From positions 927,501 to 991,500 of the forward strand of contig NZ_CP017259.1 of NCBI RefSeq assembly GCF_001735715.1: a stretch of 64,000 nucleotides of DNA, in the 5' to 3' direction. The DNA is from Formosa sp. Hel3_A1_48 (lineage in GTDB: Bacteria > Bacteroidota > Bacteroidia > Flavobacteriales > Flavobacteriaceae). A program made the translations under genes and the position numbers. Of this stretch, positions 54,008 through 63,400 are shown one piece after another. The notes below the pieces were generated by a model. That model saw only the letters and a program-made list of their open reading frames with translations. It searched no databases and had not been told where the DNA came from. Within the stretch, counting starts at the first letter, position 1; each line of letters opens with the position of its first letter.

Positions 54008-55048
54008 CTAAGCCTTATTTGCCAACTGGCCACAAGCAGCATCAATATCTTTTCCTCTAGATCGACGCACAGTAACTGTAATATTTTTGGCTTCTAACAT
54101 ACTTACGTACTGCTCAATAACTGAAGTTTTGGCTTGCTGAAAAACACCATCATCGATAGGATTATACTCTATTAGATTCACTTTACTTGGGGCAAATTTA
54201 CAGAAATCTATTAAGGCTAAAATATCTTTAGTAGTATCATTAATACCGTCCCAAACCACATACTCATAAGTAATTCTACGCTTGGTCTTAGCGTACCAAA
54301 ACTGAAGTGCTGCGCGTAAATCCTCAAGTGGAAATGTTTCGTTAAAAGGCATGATTTTGGTGCGGACCTCATCAATTGCGGAATGTAAAGAAACTGCTAA
54401 ATTAAATTTAACTTGATCTTCGGCCATCTTTTTTATCATTTTTGGGATTCCAGAAGTAGATACAACAATACGTTTTGGTGACATACCAAGTCCCTCACTT
54501 GAAGTGATTTTTTCTATTGCTTTCAGCACATTATTATAGTTCATGAGGGGTTCACCCATACCCATAAAAACAATATTGGTAAGTTTTTTGTTGTGATAAA
54601 GGCGGCTTTGCTTATCAATAGCAACCACTTGATCGTAAATTTCATCCGGATTTAAATTACGCATGCGCTTTAGCCTAGAAGTGGCGCAAAACTTACAATC
54701 CAAGCTACAGCCCACCTGAGACGAAACACAGGCGGTAGTTCGTTTTGCGGTTGGAATCAAAACAGATTCAACAATAAGTCCATCGTGAAGGCGAACAGCA
54801 TTTTTCAAGGTTCCGTCCTTACTGCGTTGCATGGTGTCTACCTCAACATGATTGATGCTAAACGACTGCTCCAATAATTGTCGTGTATGTTTAGAAAGGT
54901 TGGTCATATCTTCAAATTTATGCACTCCTTTTTTCCAAAGCCATTCGTACACTTGCTTGCCGCGAAACGCCTGATCCCCATTCTCAGAGAAAAAAGACAT
55001 GAGTTGATCTTTGGACAAAGCGCGAATATCTTTTTTTAAGGTGCTCAA
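54008..55048 (-). CDS. rlmN: Dual-specificity 23S rRNA/tRNA adenine C2-methyltransferase RlmN
   Basis: A 346-residue radical SAM enzyme methylating A2503 of 23S rRNA and A37 of some tRNAs. The 4Fe-4S motif is CSLDCKFC in SQVGCSLDCKFCATS. The catalytic cysteines are the C in TACVSSQ-type and the C-terminal DIDAACGQL (methyl-bearing cysteine). NIVFMGMGEPLMNY is a family hallmark. It follows queA but behind a terminator, so it may have its own promoter. Confidence 0.97.
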   Translation of the reverse strand: MSTLKKDIRALSKDQLMSFFSENGDQAFRGKQVYEWLWKKGVHKFEDMTNLSKHTRQLLEQSFSINHVEVDTMQRSKDGTLKNAVRLHDGLIVESVLIPTAKRTTACVSSQVGCSLDCKFCATSRLKRMRNLNPDEIYDQVVAIDKQSRLYHNKKLTNIVFMGMGEPLMNYNNVLKAIEKITSSEGLGMSPKRIVVSTSGIPKMIKKMAEDQVKFNLAVSLHSAIDEVRTKIMPFNETFPLEDLRAALQFWYAKTKRRITYEYVVWDGINDTTKDILALIDFCKFAPSKVNLIEYNPIDDGVFQQAKTSVIEQYVSMLEAKNITVTVRRSRGKDIDAACGQLANKA

Positions 55049-55066
55049 TTGAAGAGTTCTTAGGTT

Positions 55067-55092
55067 AAAAAAAGCCTCAACTGAGGCTTTTT
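55067..55092. terminator. Terminator between queA and rlmN
   Basis: Seven A, then AGCCTC-AACT-GAGGCT, then T residues. It follows the queA stop by a few bases on the minus strand and precedes rlmN. Confidence 0.85.
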
Positions 55093-55096
55093 TATA

Positions 55097-56146
55097 TTAT
55101 AAAATTAGCATGGCATCACCGTAGCTATAAAATTTGTATTGTTCTTTTACCGCTTCCTCGTATGCCTTTTTTACAAAGTCATAACCTCCAAAAGCAGAAG
55201 TCATCATCAGTAAGGTAGACTTTGGAGTATGAAAGTTTGTAATCATGCAATTAGCAATTGAAAAATCGTAAGGAGGAAAGATAAACTTATTGGTCCAACC
55301 AGAAAATTCATTTAATGTACCACTAGAAGATACCGAGCTTTCAATGGAGCGCATCACTGTAGTTCCAACCGCACATATTCGGCGTTTTTCTTTCAACGCT
55401 GTATTAATAGTTTGAGTAGCAGGTCCATCGATTATAATTTCTTCACTATCCATTTTGTGTTTTGAAAGGTCTTCAACTTCTACAGGATTGAAAGTCCCCA
55501 AACCAACATGAAGGGTAACTTCGGCAAAGTTAATCCCTTTAATTTCCAAACGTTTTAAAAGATGTTTTGAAAAATGAAGTCCAGCGGTTGGCGCGGCTAC
55601 AGCACCTTCATTTTTGGCATAAATTGTTTGGTAACGCTCCTCGTCTTCGGGCTCAACATCTCGCCCAATGTATTTTGGAAGTGGTGTTTGCCCAAGGTCA
55701 TTCAATTTTGATCTGAATTCTTCGTAAGACCCATCGAATAAAAAGCGAAGGGTTCTCCCTCTTGAGGTTGTATTGTCGATAACTTCAGCAACCAAACTCT
55801 CATCGTCGCCAAAATAAAGTTTGTTCCCAATCCTAATTTTTCGCGCCGGATCTACCAATACATCCCAAAGGCGCTGCTCGGCATTAAGCTCTCTGAGCAA
55901 AAAGACTTCGATACGGGCTCCGGTTTTTTCCTTATTCCCAAAAAGACGAGCTGGGAATACTTTAGTGTTGTTTAGAATCATCACATCTTCTTCGTCAAAA
56001 TAATCAATAAGATCCTTGAAGTATTTGTGTTCAATAGTTTGTTTTTCTCGATTCAACACCATCAATCGGGCTTCGTCTCTGTTTTCAGAAGGGTATTTAG
56101 CCAAAAGACTGTCAGGCAGTTCAAAGTTAAAATGTGATAATTTCAT
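55097..56146 (-). CDS. queA: tRNA preQ1(34) S-adenosylmethionine ribosyltransferase-isomerase QueA
   Basis: A 349-residue enzyme that transfers and isomerises the ribosyl part of SAM to preQ1-modified tRNA in queuosine synthesis. Family blocks seen are [55 protein letters not shown] and [14 protein letters not shown]. The start is the ATG at 56146 rather than the longer frame to 56185. It is 79 bp downstream of aroA. Confidence 0.97.
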   Translation of the reverse strand: MKLSHFNFELPDSLLAKYPSENRDEARLMVLNREKQTIEHKYFKDLIDYFDEEDVMILNNTKVFPARLFGNKEKTGARIEVFLLRELNAEQRLWDVLVDPARKIRIGNKLYFGDDESLVAEVIDNTTSRGRTLRFLFDGSYEEFRSKLNDLGQTPLPKYIGRDVEPEDEERYQTIYAKNEGAVAAPTAGLHFSKHLLKRLEIKGINFAEVTLHVGLGTFNPVEVEDLSKHKMDSEEIIIDGPATQTINTALKEKRRICAVGTTVMRSIESSVSSSGTLNEFSGWTNKFIFPPYDFSIANCMITNFHTPKSTLLMMTSAFGGYDFVKKAYEEAVKEQYKFYSYGDAMLIL

Positions 56147-56225
56147 TAATTTTTTATTTTTTACAAGTTGCAAATATACAACCACAGAATAGGCGTTGTC
56201 AAGTAATTAGAGGTTTATTTTCTAT

Positions 56226-57446
56226 TTAATTAAGTTCAAAACCAAGCGCTGAGAGGTCAGACCAAAAATCTGGATAAGACTTAGAAACCACTTCGGCATC
56301 GTCAATAAAAAGCTGAGTTTTGAGTCCAAGGGGAGCAAATGCCATCGCCATGCGGTGGTCATTATAGGTCGCAATATGTATACTGGAGTTTAATTTATTT
56401 GGAGATTTTAGGTGTAAACTATTGTCTGTAATTTCAATTGAAGTCCCTAACTTTTTTATTTCGTTTTGTAGAGCGACTAGACGATCTGTTTCCTTGATTT
56501 TTAGCGTATGCAGCCCCGTCAAATTACACCCTATCTCTAGTCCCAAGCAAGTTACAGCGATAGTTTGTGCTATATCTGGTGCATTGGCCAAATCTAAAGT
56601 CAATAGTTTTGACTGTGGTTCAGCTAATTTTTTTAAGGACAAGGTAGTTTCATTAAACGAACTTTCTACACCAAGTTCCTTATAAATATTTTTCAACACA
56701 GCATCCCCCTGTAAGCTATTAGATTTATAGGCTGAGAGATCAATTTGCGTTCCAATTGGACTTAAGGCAACAATACTGTAAAAATAAGATGCTGAGGACC
56801 AATCGGACTCAACTGTAAAGGTCTTATTGATGTTTTCAGCAAATGGAAGAACAGAAATCATTTGTCCATCGAAAGCAGTTTGCACGCCTAATTCTTTAAG
56901 TAATGAAAGTGTCATTTTTATGTACGGTACAGATGTTATATTACCTTCTAAATGCAGAGACAACCCTTTTGACAAGGTGGGTGCAATAAGCAACAATGCT
57001 GAGATGTACTGACTGCTGACATTAGCCTTTAAATACACCTTGTTGTCCGTGAGGCTTTTACCTTCTATTAGAAGTGGCGGATAACCTTCATTTTTTGTGT
57101 AAGTAATAGATGCACCTAAAGAATTAAGGGCCTCAACAAGAATTTTAATCGGCCGCTCTTGCATTCTGCTCGAGCCTGTCAAAGTTGTAGTAGTTCCAGA
57201 TCGAGTTGCGAAATAAGCAGTAAGAAAACGCATTGCTGTTCCCGCATGGTGGATATCCACAGTTGAACTATCGGAAGCAAGTGCAGCTTGCATTAATTGG
57301 CTGTCGTCAGAATTTGATAAATTATTGATTTTGAGACCTTTGTATAGGGCCTGCAACAGCAAAACTCTGTTAGATTCACTTTTTGACCCCGTAATTTTAA
57401 GCGAAGAAAAGGGTTTAATTTCTGACTTGTTTATTGAGATTTGCAC
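56226..57446 (-). CDS. aroA: 3-phosphoshikimate 1-carboxyvinyltransferase (EPSP synthase)
   Basis: A 406-residue enzyme forming EPSP from shikimate 3-phosphate and PEP. It has a short N-terminus with KITGSKSESNRVLLLQAL, the HAGTAMRFLTAYFA segment (PEP/S3P site; HAGTAMR replaces the usual GNSGTTMR/NAGTAMR), then SGSSRMQERPI, and a later DLANAPDIAQTIAVTCLGLE and TYNDHRMAM block. Its start is only 2 bp after the MazG-like gene. It completes the aromatic group together with the genes at 59-63 kb. Confidence 0.95.
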   Translation of the reverse strand: MQISINKSEIKPFSSLKITGSKSESNRVLLLQALYKGLKINNLSNSDDSQLMQAALASDSSTVDIHHAGTAMRFLTAYFATRSGTTTTLTGSSRMQERPIKILVEALNSLGASITYTKNEGYPPLLIEGKSLTDNKVYLKANVSSQYISALLLIAPTLSKGLSLHLEGNITSVPYIKMTLSLLKELGVQTAFDGQMISVLPFAENINKTFTVESDWSSASYFYSIVALSPIGTQIDLSAYKSNSLQGDAVLKNIYKELGVESSFNETTLSLKKLAEPQSKLLTLDLANAPDIAQTIAVTCLGLEIGCNLTGLHTLKIKETDRLVALQNEIKKLGTSIEITDNSLHLKSPNKLNSSIHIATYNDHRMAMAFAPLGLKTQLFIDDAEVVSKSYPDFWSDLSALGFELN

Positions 57447-57448
57447 TT

Positions 57449-57775
57449 TTATTTCAGTTTTTTATTAGCGTGATGACGATCGTGATCTCGCTTAGTTTTT
57501 AGCGCTAATTTATGGTCAAAAGCAGCTTGTAAATTTACGCCTGTCTGATTGGCTAGACAAAACACCACAAACATGACATCCGCCAATTCTTCACCCAAAT
57601 CTTTATTTTTGTCGCTTTCTTTTTCACTTTGCTCGCCGTATCGCCGGGCAATTATTCGTGCGACCTCACCTACTTCTTCAGAGAGCTGTGCCATATTGGT
57701 CAATTCATTGAAATAGCGTACGCCATGCGTTTTGATCCATTGATCGACAGTTTCTTGTGCATTTTGGATGTTCAT
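57449..57775 (-). CDS. MazG-like nucleotide pyrophosphohydrolase
   Basis: A 108-residue all-alpha pyrophosphatase of the MazG superfamily. The metal sites are LSEEVGEVARIIARR (ExxE) and LGEELADVMFVVFCL (ExxD), the arrangement of NTP-PPase proteins that remove unusual nucleoside triphosphates. It sits directly upstream of aroA (2-bp gap) and 69 bp downstream of dtd. Confidence 0.92.
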   Translation of the reverse strand: MNIQNAQETVDQWIKTHGVRYFNELTNMAQLSEEVGEVARIIARRYGEQSEKESDKNKDLGEELADVMFVVFCLANQTGVNLQAAFDHKLALKTKRDHDRHHANKKLK

Positions 57776-57844
57776 AATAAGATTTTTTTAAGCTATACTA
57801 AAGTACTTAATGTCCATTTTGAAATCAAATAATTTCATATAAAT

Positions 57845-58297
57845 TTATTCACGGTTTTTGGTGTCTATGATAAGAGTTACAGGGCCATCATTTAAAAGCG
57901 AAACCTTCATGTCTGCTCCAAAAATACCAGCTTGAATGTCTTGTTCTAAATCGTCTTTTAGTTGATTTAAAAATTGTTCGTAAATCGGCACTGCACGTTC
58001 TGGTCGCGCTGCTTTTACATAGCTTGGGCGATTGCCTTTTTTAGTTTTGGCATGAAGTGTAAATTGACTAATGACTAATATCTCGCCTTTTATGTCTTTT
58101 AAAGATAAATTCATGACACCTTCATCATCATTAAATACTCTAAGTTGTACAATTTTATTACTCAGCCATTGAATATCTTCCAAGGTGTCTTCACTGACAA
58201 TACCTAAAAAGACCAATAGCCCTGAAGAAATTTTTCCTTTGATGGTTCCGTCAATCGAGACGTTTGCCTGAGTCACTCTTTGAATTACTGCTTTCAT
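57845..58297 (-). CDS. dtd: D-aminoacyl-tRNA deacylase
   Basis: A 150-residue DTD enzyme that removes D-amino acids from mischarged tRNAs. Conserved motifs are MKAVIQRVTQANVSIDG, SQFTLHAKTKKGNRPSY (the SQFTL catalytic region) and a C-terminal GADMKVSLLNDGPVTLIIDT (the cross-subunit GP motif appears as NDGPVT). Its start overlaps the rsgA stop as ATGA, so it is translationally coupled. Confidence 0.97.
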   Translation of the reverse strand: MKAVIQRVTQANVSIDGTIKGKISSGLLVFLGIVSEDTLEDIQWLSNKIVQLRVFNDDEGVMNLSLKDIKGEILVISQFTLHAKTKKGNRPSYVKAARPERAVPIYEQFLNQLKDDLEQDIQAGIFGADMKVSLLNDGPVTLIIDTKNRE

Positions 58298-59244
58298 ATG
58301 GGGTCGTGTACATCAGTTCTATAATTTGCGTCCTCTCCATCCAAAATTTGAATGTACGATTTGTAGCGCGAAGCGGCAATTTCATCAGCCTCAACTGCTT
58401 GTTTAACGGCACATTTTGGCTCATGAACATGTTGGCAATTATGAAATTTGCAATTGGATTTTAATTTAAAAAATTCAGGGAAATATTGATCCAGTTCTGC
58501 GGCTTCAATGTCAACAACACCAAAGCCTTTGATTCCTGGTGTATCGATAATGCGCGCATCAAAACTTAAATCAAACATCTCTGCAAATGTAGTGGTGTGC
58601 TGCCCTTGTTGATGAAGTTCTGATATGGCTTTTGTCTTCAAATTTAATGAAGGTTCAATAGCGTTTACCAGAGTCGATTTACCTATGCCTGAGTGCCCAG
58701 AAAACATACTTGTTTTGTTCTTCATTTTTATTTTTATTGGTCCTAGATTATCTGCTTTTTTAGCCGATATTTTTAAACATTCGTAACCAACATTTGAATA
58801 AATATGAATCAAATCCTCAACAATATTTTTTGTCTTTTCATCATAAAGGTCCATTTTATTGAACAACAAAATACAGCTTATGCCATAGGCCTCAGCACTT
58901 ACTAAAAAACGGTCAATAAAACTTGTAAACGTAGGTGGATTATCTATAGTAATGAGTAAAAATACTTGGTCAATATTACTGGCAATAATGTGTGTTTGCT
59001 TAGATAAGTTGACTGATTTTCGAACAATATAGTTTTTTCGTGTTTGAATAGTTTTTATCACTCCAGTTTCTTTATTGTTACTGGTTTCTAAGTCAAAATC
59101 TACAACATCACCAACCGCAATTGGATTTGTGCTTTTGATTCCTTGCATACGAAATTTGCCCTTGATACGACACTCGTAAAAAGAACCCTCTAAGGATTTG
59201 ACCGTATACCAACTGCCTGTAGATTTATAAACTGTTCCTGTCAT
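58294..59244 (-). CDS. rsgA: Ribosome small-subunit GTPase RsgA
   Basis: A 316-residue circularly permuted GTPase assisting late 30S maturation. It has an N-terminal OB-fold (GTVYKSTGSWYTVKS), G4 LFNKMDL, G1 GHSGIGKSTLVNAI and G3 DTPGIKGFG in permuted order, and a C-terminal zinc site CKFHNCQHVHEPKCAV. The true start is probably the ATG at 59244; the frame is open to 59277. It lies after the DAHPS-CM terminator. Confidence 0.96.
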   Translation of the reverse strand: MTGTVYKSTGSWYTVKSLEGSFYECRIKGKFRMQGIKSTNPIAVGDVVDFDLETSNNKETGVIKTIQTRKNYIVRKSVNLSKQTHIIASNIDQVFLLITIDNPPTFTSFIDRFLVSAEAYGISCILLFNKMDLYDEKTKNIVEDLIHIYSNVGYECLKISAKKADNLGPIKIKMKNKTSMFSGHSGIGKSTLVNAIEPSLNLKTKAISELHQQGQHTTTFAEMFDLSFDARIIDTPGIKGFGVVDIEAAELDQYFPEFFKLKSNCKFHNCQHVHEPKCAVKQAVEADEIAASRYKSYIQILDGEDANYRTDVHDPI

Positions 59245-59317
59245 ACTATAACCTTCGTTATCAACACAAAGAAACAAATTTCTTTTTATTATGTGTTATA
59301 GGATATTTAAGTGTATT

Positions 59318-59347
59318 AAAAAAGGGTGACTCAACACCCTTTTTTTT
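59318..59347. terminator. Terminator after the aromatic operon
   Basis: Six A, then GGGTG-ACTCAA-CACCC, then eight T. On the minus strand it begins at the DAHPS-CM stop codon and separates the pheA-led operon from rsgA. Confidence 0.85.
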
Positions 59348-60428
59348 ATGATTTCAAAATTTGTTTTTGATGATTAATTGATTCTTGATGAATTGCCTTA
59401 AATAGTTTTAAAATAAACTCTTCGCTTAAATTGTGTTGTTCGCCCTCTAGAACCATTTTACCTAAGATTTCGTTCCAACGTTTACTTTGCAGCACGGCAA
59501 CATTTTTTTCTTTTTTCAAGGCGCCAATTGCCTCAGCCACTTTCATTCGTTTTCCTAAAGTATCTAACAATTGGTTGTCAGCTACATCAATTTGCGCTCT
59601 AAGATTTTGAAGTTCAGAAGTGTAATCAGCTTCAGTTGTGCTTTCCTTTCTGATTTTCAGGTCTTTGGTGTATTGTATAAGCGTTTTTGGAGTAATCTGT
59701 TGAGCAGCATCACTCCATGCATTATCAGGGTCATAATGAGTTTCAATCATTAATCCATCAAAATTCAAGTCCAATGCTGTTTGGCATACATCAAATACCA
59801 TGTCACGCCTTCCAGTAATATGGGAGGGATCATTTATAAGCGGTAAGTCAGGGAATCTAGTTTGCAGCTCAATTGCCAATTGCCATTCTGGATTATTTCT
59901 ATATTTCGATTTTTCATATGTCGAAAAACCTCGGTGAATCACCCCTAAATTTTTGATATTAGCAGAAGACAAACGCTCTACTGCACCAAGCCATAAGGCT
60001 AGGTCTGGATTTACTGGATTTTTGATCAAAACAACCTTATCTGTTCCTTCCAATGCATCAGCGATTTCCTGAACAATAAAAGGGCTCACTGTAGACCGTG
60101 CTCCTATCCACAGTAAATCGATATCGTGTTCTAGTGCTAGCTCAACGTGTGCTCTGTTTGCCACCTCTGTTGCTGTTTTCAAACCAGTTTCAGCCTTAAC
60201 TTTCTGGAGCCACTTTAAGCCTAAAGCACCTACCCCTTCAAAGTTTCCGGGTCGGGTCCGTGGTTTCCATATGCCCGCACGAAAATAACTGACATCAGAA
60301 TCCTTTAGTTCGTGTGCTATTTTTAATACTTGTTCTTCAGTTTCTGCACTACATGGCCCAGCAATAACTAGAGGGTGTTCAAGTTTCAAATCATCTAACC
60401 ATGTGCTTAATTCTTTGCTATTTTCCAT
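59346..60428 (-). CDS. Bifunctional DAHP synthase / chorismate mutase
   Basis: A 360-residue fusion. Residues 1 to about 260 form a KDPG aldolase-related DAHP synthase (VIAGPCSAETEEQV, FRAGIWKPRTRPGNFEGVG, LIKNPVNPDLALWLGAVERL, INDPSHITGRRD), which condenses PEP and erythrose 4-phosphate. Residues about 265-355 form an AroQ-class chorismate mutase (LRAQIDVADNQLLDTLGKRMKVAEAIGALKKEK), converting chorismate to prephenate. The fusion lets the mutase part also regulate entry into the pathway in some bacteria. Last in the pheA-led operon, 10 bp after tyrA. Confidence 0.95.
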   Translation of the reverse strand: MENSKELSTWLDDLKLEHPLVIAGPCSAETEEQVLKIAHELKDSDVSYFRAGIWKPRTRPGNFEGVGALGLKWLQKVKAETGLKTATEVANRAHVELALEHDIDLLWIGARSTVSPFIVQEIADALEGTDKVVLIKNPVNPDLALWLGAVERLSSANIKNLGVIHRGFSTYEKSKYRNNPEWQLAIELQTRFPDLPLINDPSHITGRRDMVFDVCQTALDLNFDGLMIETHYDPDNAWSDAAQQITPKTLIQYTKDLKIRKESTTEADYTSELQNLRAQIDVADNQLLDTLGKRMKVAEAIGALKKEKNVAVLQSKRWNEILGKMVLEGEQHNLSEEFILKLFKAIHQESINHQKQILKS

Positions 60429-60438
60429 AGTATTGGTT

Positions 60439-61290
60439 TTAAGAAATTCCTTTTAAAATTGTTTTTATATGATTAATACTTCTCATTTCGTTACGGACGG
60501 ATTCAAAATCATCAGATTCCATTAACGCTTTAAAATGGTTTAAGTTTTGAATGTATTCATTGAGTGTTTCAATGACATTCTCTTTGTTTTGTTCAAAAAT
60601 AGGAGCCCACATATCAGGAGAACTTTTTGCTAAGCGTACGGTCGACTCGAATCCACTGCCTGCCATATCAAAAATATTAAGTTCATTTTTTTCTTTATCG
60701 ATTACTGTTTTGCCTAGCATAAATGAACTGATGTGGGATAAATGAGACACATAAGCAATATGCTTGTCGTGTTCGACTGCATCCATATAACGAATACTCA
60801 TGCCCATAGCTTTGAAAATCTCGATCATCTCTTTAGATCGCTTTGGTTCAGTCTTGTCTAGATCGCAAATAATATTGGTTTTGTTTTTAAACAAACCAAC
60901 AAAAGCAGCTTTCGGACCAGAAAATTCAGTACCTGCTATTGGGTGATTTGCTAAAAACTGAGCGCGTTTCGGATGTGCATCCGCAACTTGACAAATTGAG
61001 GCTTTTGTGGAGCCCATATCGACAACTAGCCCTTGAGGTGGCAATAAATCTAATATTCTTGGCAGTAAATTAAGTGTTGCATTAACAGGGATTGATAAGA
61101 GTACTAAATCGGCGTGCTCAATGTCCTCAACTACTGCCTTTTTATGTATTAACCCTAAGTTTAAAGCTTCCGTAAGATGGGCTTCATTGTGATCAATACC
61201 ATGAATTACAGCTTTGGGTTTAACGGCCTTCAAATTTAAAGCAAGGCTACCTCCGATCAGTCCAGTCCCTATGATGTAAATATTCTTCAT
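60439..61290 (-). CDS. tyrA: Prephenate dehydrogenase
   Basis: A 283-residue NAD(P)-dependent TyrA-type enzyme making 4-hydroxyphenylpyruvate for tyrosine. It has the Rossmann motif IYIIGTGLIGGSLALNLK and VLLSIPVNATL, the GSTK segment VDMGSTKASI, and the active-site HPIAGTEFSGP with AYVSHLSH. There is no C-terminal ACT domain, so allosteric control may be limited. Start and stop overlap the aminotransferase gene by 4 bp. Confidence 0.95.
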   Translation of the reverse strand: MKNIYIIGTGLIGGSLALNLKAVKPKAVIHGIDHNEAHLTEALNLGLIHKKAVVEDIEHADLVLLSIPVNATLNLLPRILDLLPPQGLVVDMGSTKASICQVADAHPKRAQFLANHPIAGTEFSGPKAAFVGLFKNKTNIICDLDKTEPKRSKEMIEIFKAMGMSIRYMDAVEHDKHIAYVSHLSHISSFMLGKTVIDKEKNELNIFDMAGSGFESTVRLAKSSPDMWAPIFEQNKENVIETLNEYIQNLNHFKALMESDDFESVRNEMRSINHIKTILKGIS

Positions 61291-62432
61291 GCTGTACGCT
61301 TTAGGGCTTCATTAATGTCTTCTATCGGGGCGCAGAGCGAAAAACGTATGTAACCTTCCCCATTTGATCCAAAAATGGTTCCAGGAGCTACAAAAATATT
61401 TTTTTCAATAAGTAATGTGTCTATAAACTGTTCTGCATCGATCCCTTGCGAAAGTTTTGCCCAAACAAACATTCCTGCCGTGTCTGGCTCAAATGTACAG
61501 CCAAGTTGAGTTGCTAATTCCCAAACTAAAGCGCGGCGCTTTTTGTATACCTCGTTAAGACTAGTAAACCAATCATTAGAAGATTTCAGAGCAGCGATAG
61601 CACCTTTTTGAACACCATAGAACATACCTGAATCCATATTGCTTTTAACTTTTATCACATTGTTGATGTGTTGTTCAGCACCTAAAAGCATACCAACACG
61701 CCAGCCAGCCATATTAAAACTTTTACTTAACGAATTTAGCTCCAAGCACACCTCTTTTGCTCCCTTAATATTAAAAATACTATTTGGGTTATCGTTCAAG
61801 ATAAAACTATAAGGGTTATCATTGACAAGCAGAATATTGTGTTTTTTTGCGAATTGAATTAAAGCCGTTAAATGCTGTTCTGAGCCAAGTGTACCTGTAG
61901 GCATGTGTGGGTAATTGATCCACATGATTTTCACTCTTGAAAGATCCAATCGTTCTAGTGCTGATATCTGCGGCTGCCAATGATTTTCCGCAGTTAAATC
62001 GTAAAAAATAGGGGTTGCACCTACTAACTTTGTAACCGAGCTGTAGGTAGGGTATCCTGGATTTGGGATCAATACAGCATCACCCTCATTGAGATAGGCC
62101 ATGGAGATATGCATAATACCCTCCTTACTACCCATAAGAGGAAGGATTTCATTTTCAGCATTGATTAGAACATTGTAATTTTTTTCATAAAAACTAGAAA
62201 TCGCATGTCTAAGTTCAGGTAATCCTTGATAACTTTGGTACTTATGGGCTTGGGGTTCAGACAGGCTATTTTCAAGTGCTGTTAGCACTGAAGGATGTGG
62301 CGGTAAATCTGGGCTTCCGATGCCTAGGTTAATTACAGCTGCCCCATTGGAAACGAGTGTACGTACTTCTTTCAGTTTTTTTGAAAAGTAGTATTCTTCA
62401 ACAGTATCTAAACGACGGGCTACTAGACTCAT
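61287..62432 (-). CDS. Class I aminotransferase, probably aromatic
   Basis: A 381-residue PLP enzyme. Features are NLGIGSPDLPPHP near residue 35, the PNPGYPTY and NYPHMPTG blocks, VNDNPYSF, and SLSKSFNMAGWRVG with the PLP lysine at about K237. The operon context between pheA and tyrA suggests it makes phenylalanine and tyrosine from their keto acids (or arogenate from prephenate). Specificity is inference. It overlaps both neighbours by 4 bp. Confidence 0.92.
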   Translation of the reverse strand: MSLVARRLDTVEEYYFSKKLKEVRTLVSNGAAVINLGIGSPDLPPHPSVLTALENSLSEPQAHKYQSYQGLPELRHAISSFYEKNYNVLINAENEILPLMGSKEGIMHISMAYLNEGDAVLIPNPGYPTYSSVTKLVGATPIFYDLTAENHWQPQISALERLDLSRVKIMWINYPHMPTGTLGSEQHLTALIQFAKKHNILLVNDNPYSFILNDNPNSIFNIKGAKEVCLELNSLSKSFNMAGWRVGMLLGAEQHINNVIKVKSNMDSGMFYGVQKGAIAALKSSNDWFTSLNEVYKKRRALVWELATQLGCTFEPDTAGMFVWAKLSQGIDAEQFIDTLLIEKNIFVAPGTIFGSNGEGYIRFSLCAPIEDINEALKRTA

Positions 62433-63250
62433 TGTTTTGCATTTTTATAAGTACCAAGTACTTTAAATTCTTCAGCCATTATTTTCATCACAGCAGTTGC
62501 CTTTTCATAATCCTCATAATCATCAAATGTGACATCCACAAAAAATGCATACTTCCAAGGAGTATCAATTTTAGGTAAAGATTGAATTTTAGTCAAGTTA
62601 AGTTTGCAATCGCTCATAACATTGAGCATGGCGGCTAAACTCCCACGTTTATGATTCAGCATAAATTTTAATGAGGCTTTATTTATAGTTGAGGAAGGGT
62701 TTTCGTTCCGTTCAACGATTACAAAACGAGTTTCATTATGCTTAATGGTTTGAATGCTCTCAGCTAAAATATTCAATTTATATATCTCTGCAGCACTAGA
62801 ACTGGCAATGGCTGCAACTCCCTTTAATTGTTTCTTGTGAATTCTTTGTGCAACCTCAGCAGTATCACAATCCTCAACTAATTTTATATGTGGATACTTG
62901 TCGAAAAAAGATTGACACTGCAACAATGCCATGGGGTGTGAGTAAACCTCTTTAATCTCAAAAATATCCTGACCAGACAGCGCCATTAAATTATGTTGAA
63001 TATCTAAATAATACTCTCCTGTTATATGTAAATTATTGGCATCGATTAAAGCATAATTGGGAATTATAGAGCCCGCAATTGAATTCTCCAATGCCATTAC
63101 AGCGGTATCAACTTTTTCTTTAATCAAGCTATCCACTACTTCATTGAATGTCAAGAGGGGTTCGATTTCTACTGGATTTACAAAATAATTTTGTGTAACC
63201 AAATGATGAAATGATCCTTTTATCCCTTGTATAGCGACTTTATTTATCAT
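62429..63250 (-). CDS. pheA: Prephenate dehydratase
   Basis: A 273-residue enzyme converting prephenate to phenylpyruvate. The periplasmic-binding-protein-like catalytic domain has VAIQGIKGSFHH, MALENSIAGSI and the catalytic NETRFVIV (TRF) motif. The C-terminal ACT domain (about residues 195-270) carries HKRGSLAAML and KIQSLPKIDTPWKYAFFVD where E. coli has GALV and ESRP. There is no fused chorismate mutase, which instead sits on the DAHP synthase. First gene of the operon. Its ATG directly abuts the U-run of an attenuator hairpin. Confidence 0.96.
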   Translation of the reverse strand: MINKVAIQGIKGSFHHLVTQNYFVNPVEIEPLLTFNEVVDSLIKEKVDTAVMALENSIAGSIIPNYALIDANNLHITGEYYLDIQHNLMALSGQDIFEIKEVYSHPMALLQCQSFFDKYPHIKLVEDCDTAEVAQRIHKKQLKGVAAIASSSAAEIYKLNILAESIQTIKHNETRFVIVERNENPSSTINKASLKFMLNHKRGSLAAMLNVMSDCKLNLTKIQSLPKIDTPWKYAFFVDVTFDDYEDYEKATAVMKIMAEEFKVLGTYKNAKQ

Positions 63251-63279
63251 AAAAAAAAATCTCGATATTTACATCGAGA
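63251..63279 (-). terminator. Attenuator terminator in the pheA leader
   Basis: On the minus strand TCTCGAT (63273-63279), loop GTAAAT, then ATCGAGA (63260-63266) and nine T (63251-63259), ending right at the pheA ATG. A perfect 7-bp stem plus U-tract is a standard intrinsic terminator. Placed before the first structural gene it can only be regulatory. Confidence 0.85.
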
Positions 63280-63305
63280 CTCAAATTGAAAGTTATAATA
63301 TTAAA

Positions 63306-63383
63306 TTACACATACAAGACCTCGACTCTTTTTTCAAAAAAGAAATAATACCAGTTGTAGAATGTATAATATATATTGTGCAT
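63306..63383 (-). CDS. Aromatic-rich leader peptide of the pheA operon
   Basis: A 25-codon ATG frame ending in TAA with Tyr at positions 5, 6, 9, 12, 13 and 24, Phe at 8, 14, 15 and 16, and Trp at 11. The central run Tyr-Tyr-Phe-Phe-Phe (codons 12-16) is the presumed ribosome stall site. The frame ends 27 bases before the terminator stem. Its last codons contain GTCGAGGTC (63318-63326), which can pair with GTCTCGAT (63273-63280), the 5' half of the terminator (8 bp, three wobbles), forming an antiterminator. It is too short for standard gene calling. Confidence 0.8.
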   Translation of the reverse strand: MHNIYYTFYNWYYFFFEKRVEVLYV

Positions 63384-63400
63384 TGTTACTTATTACAGCG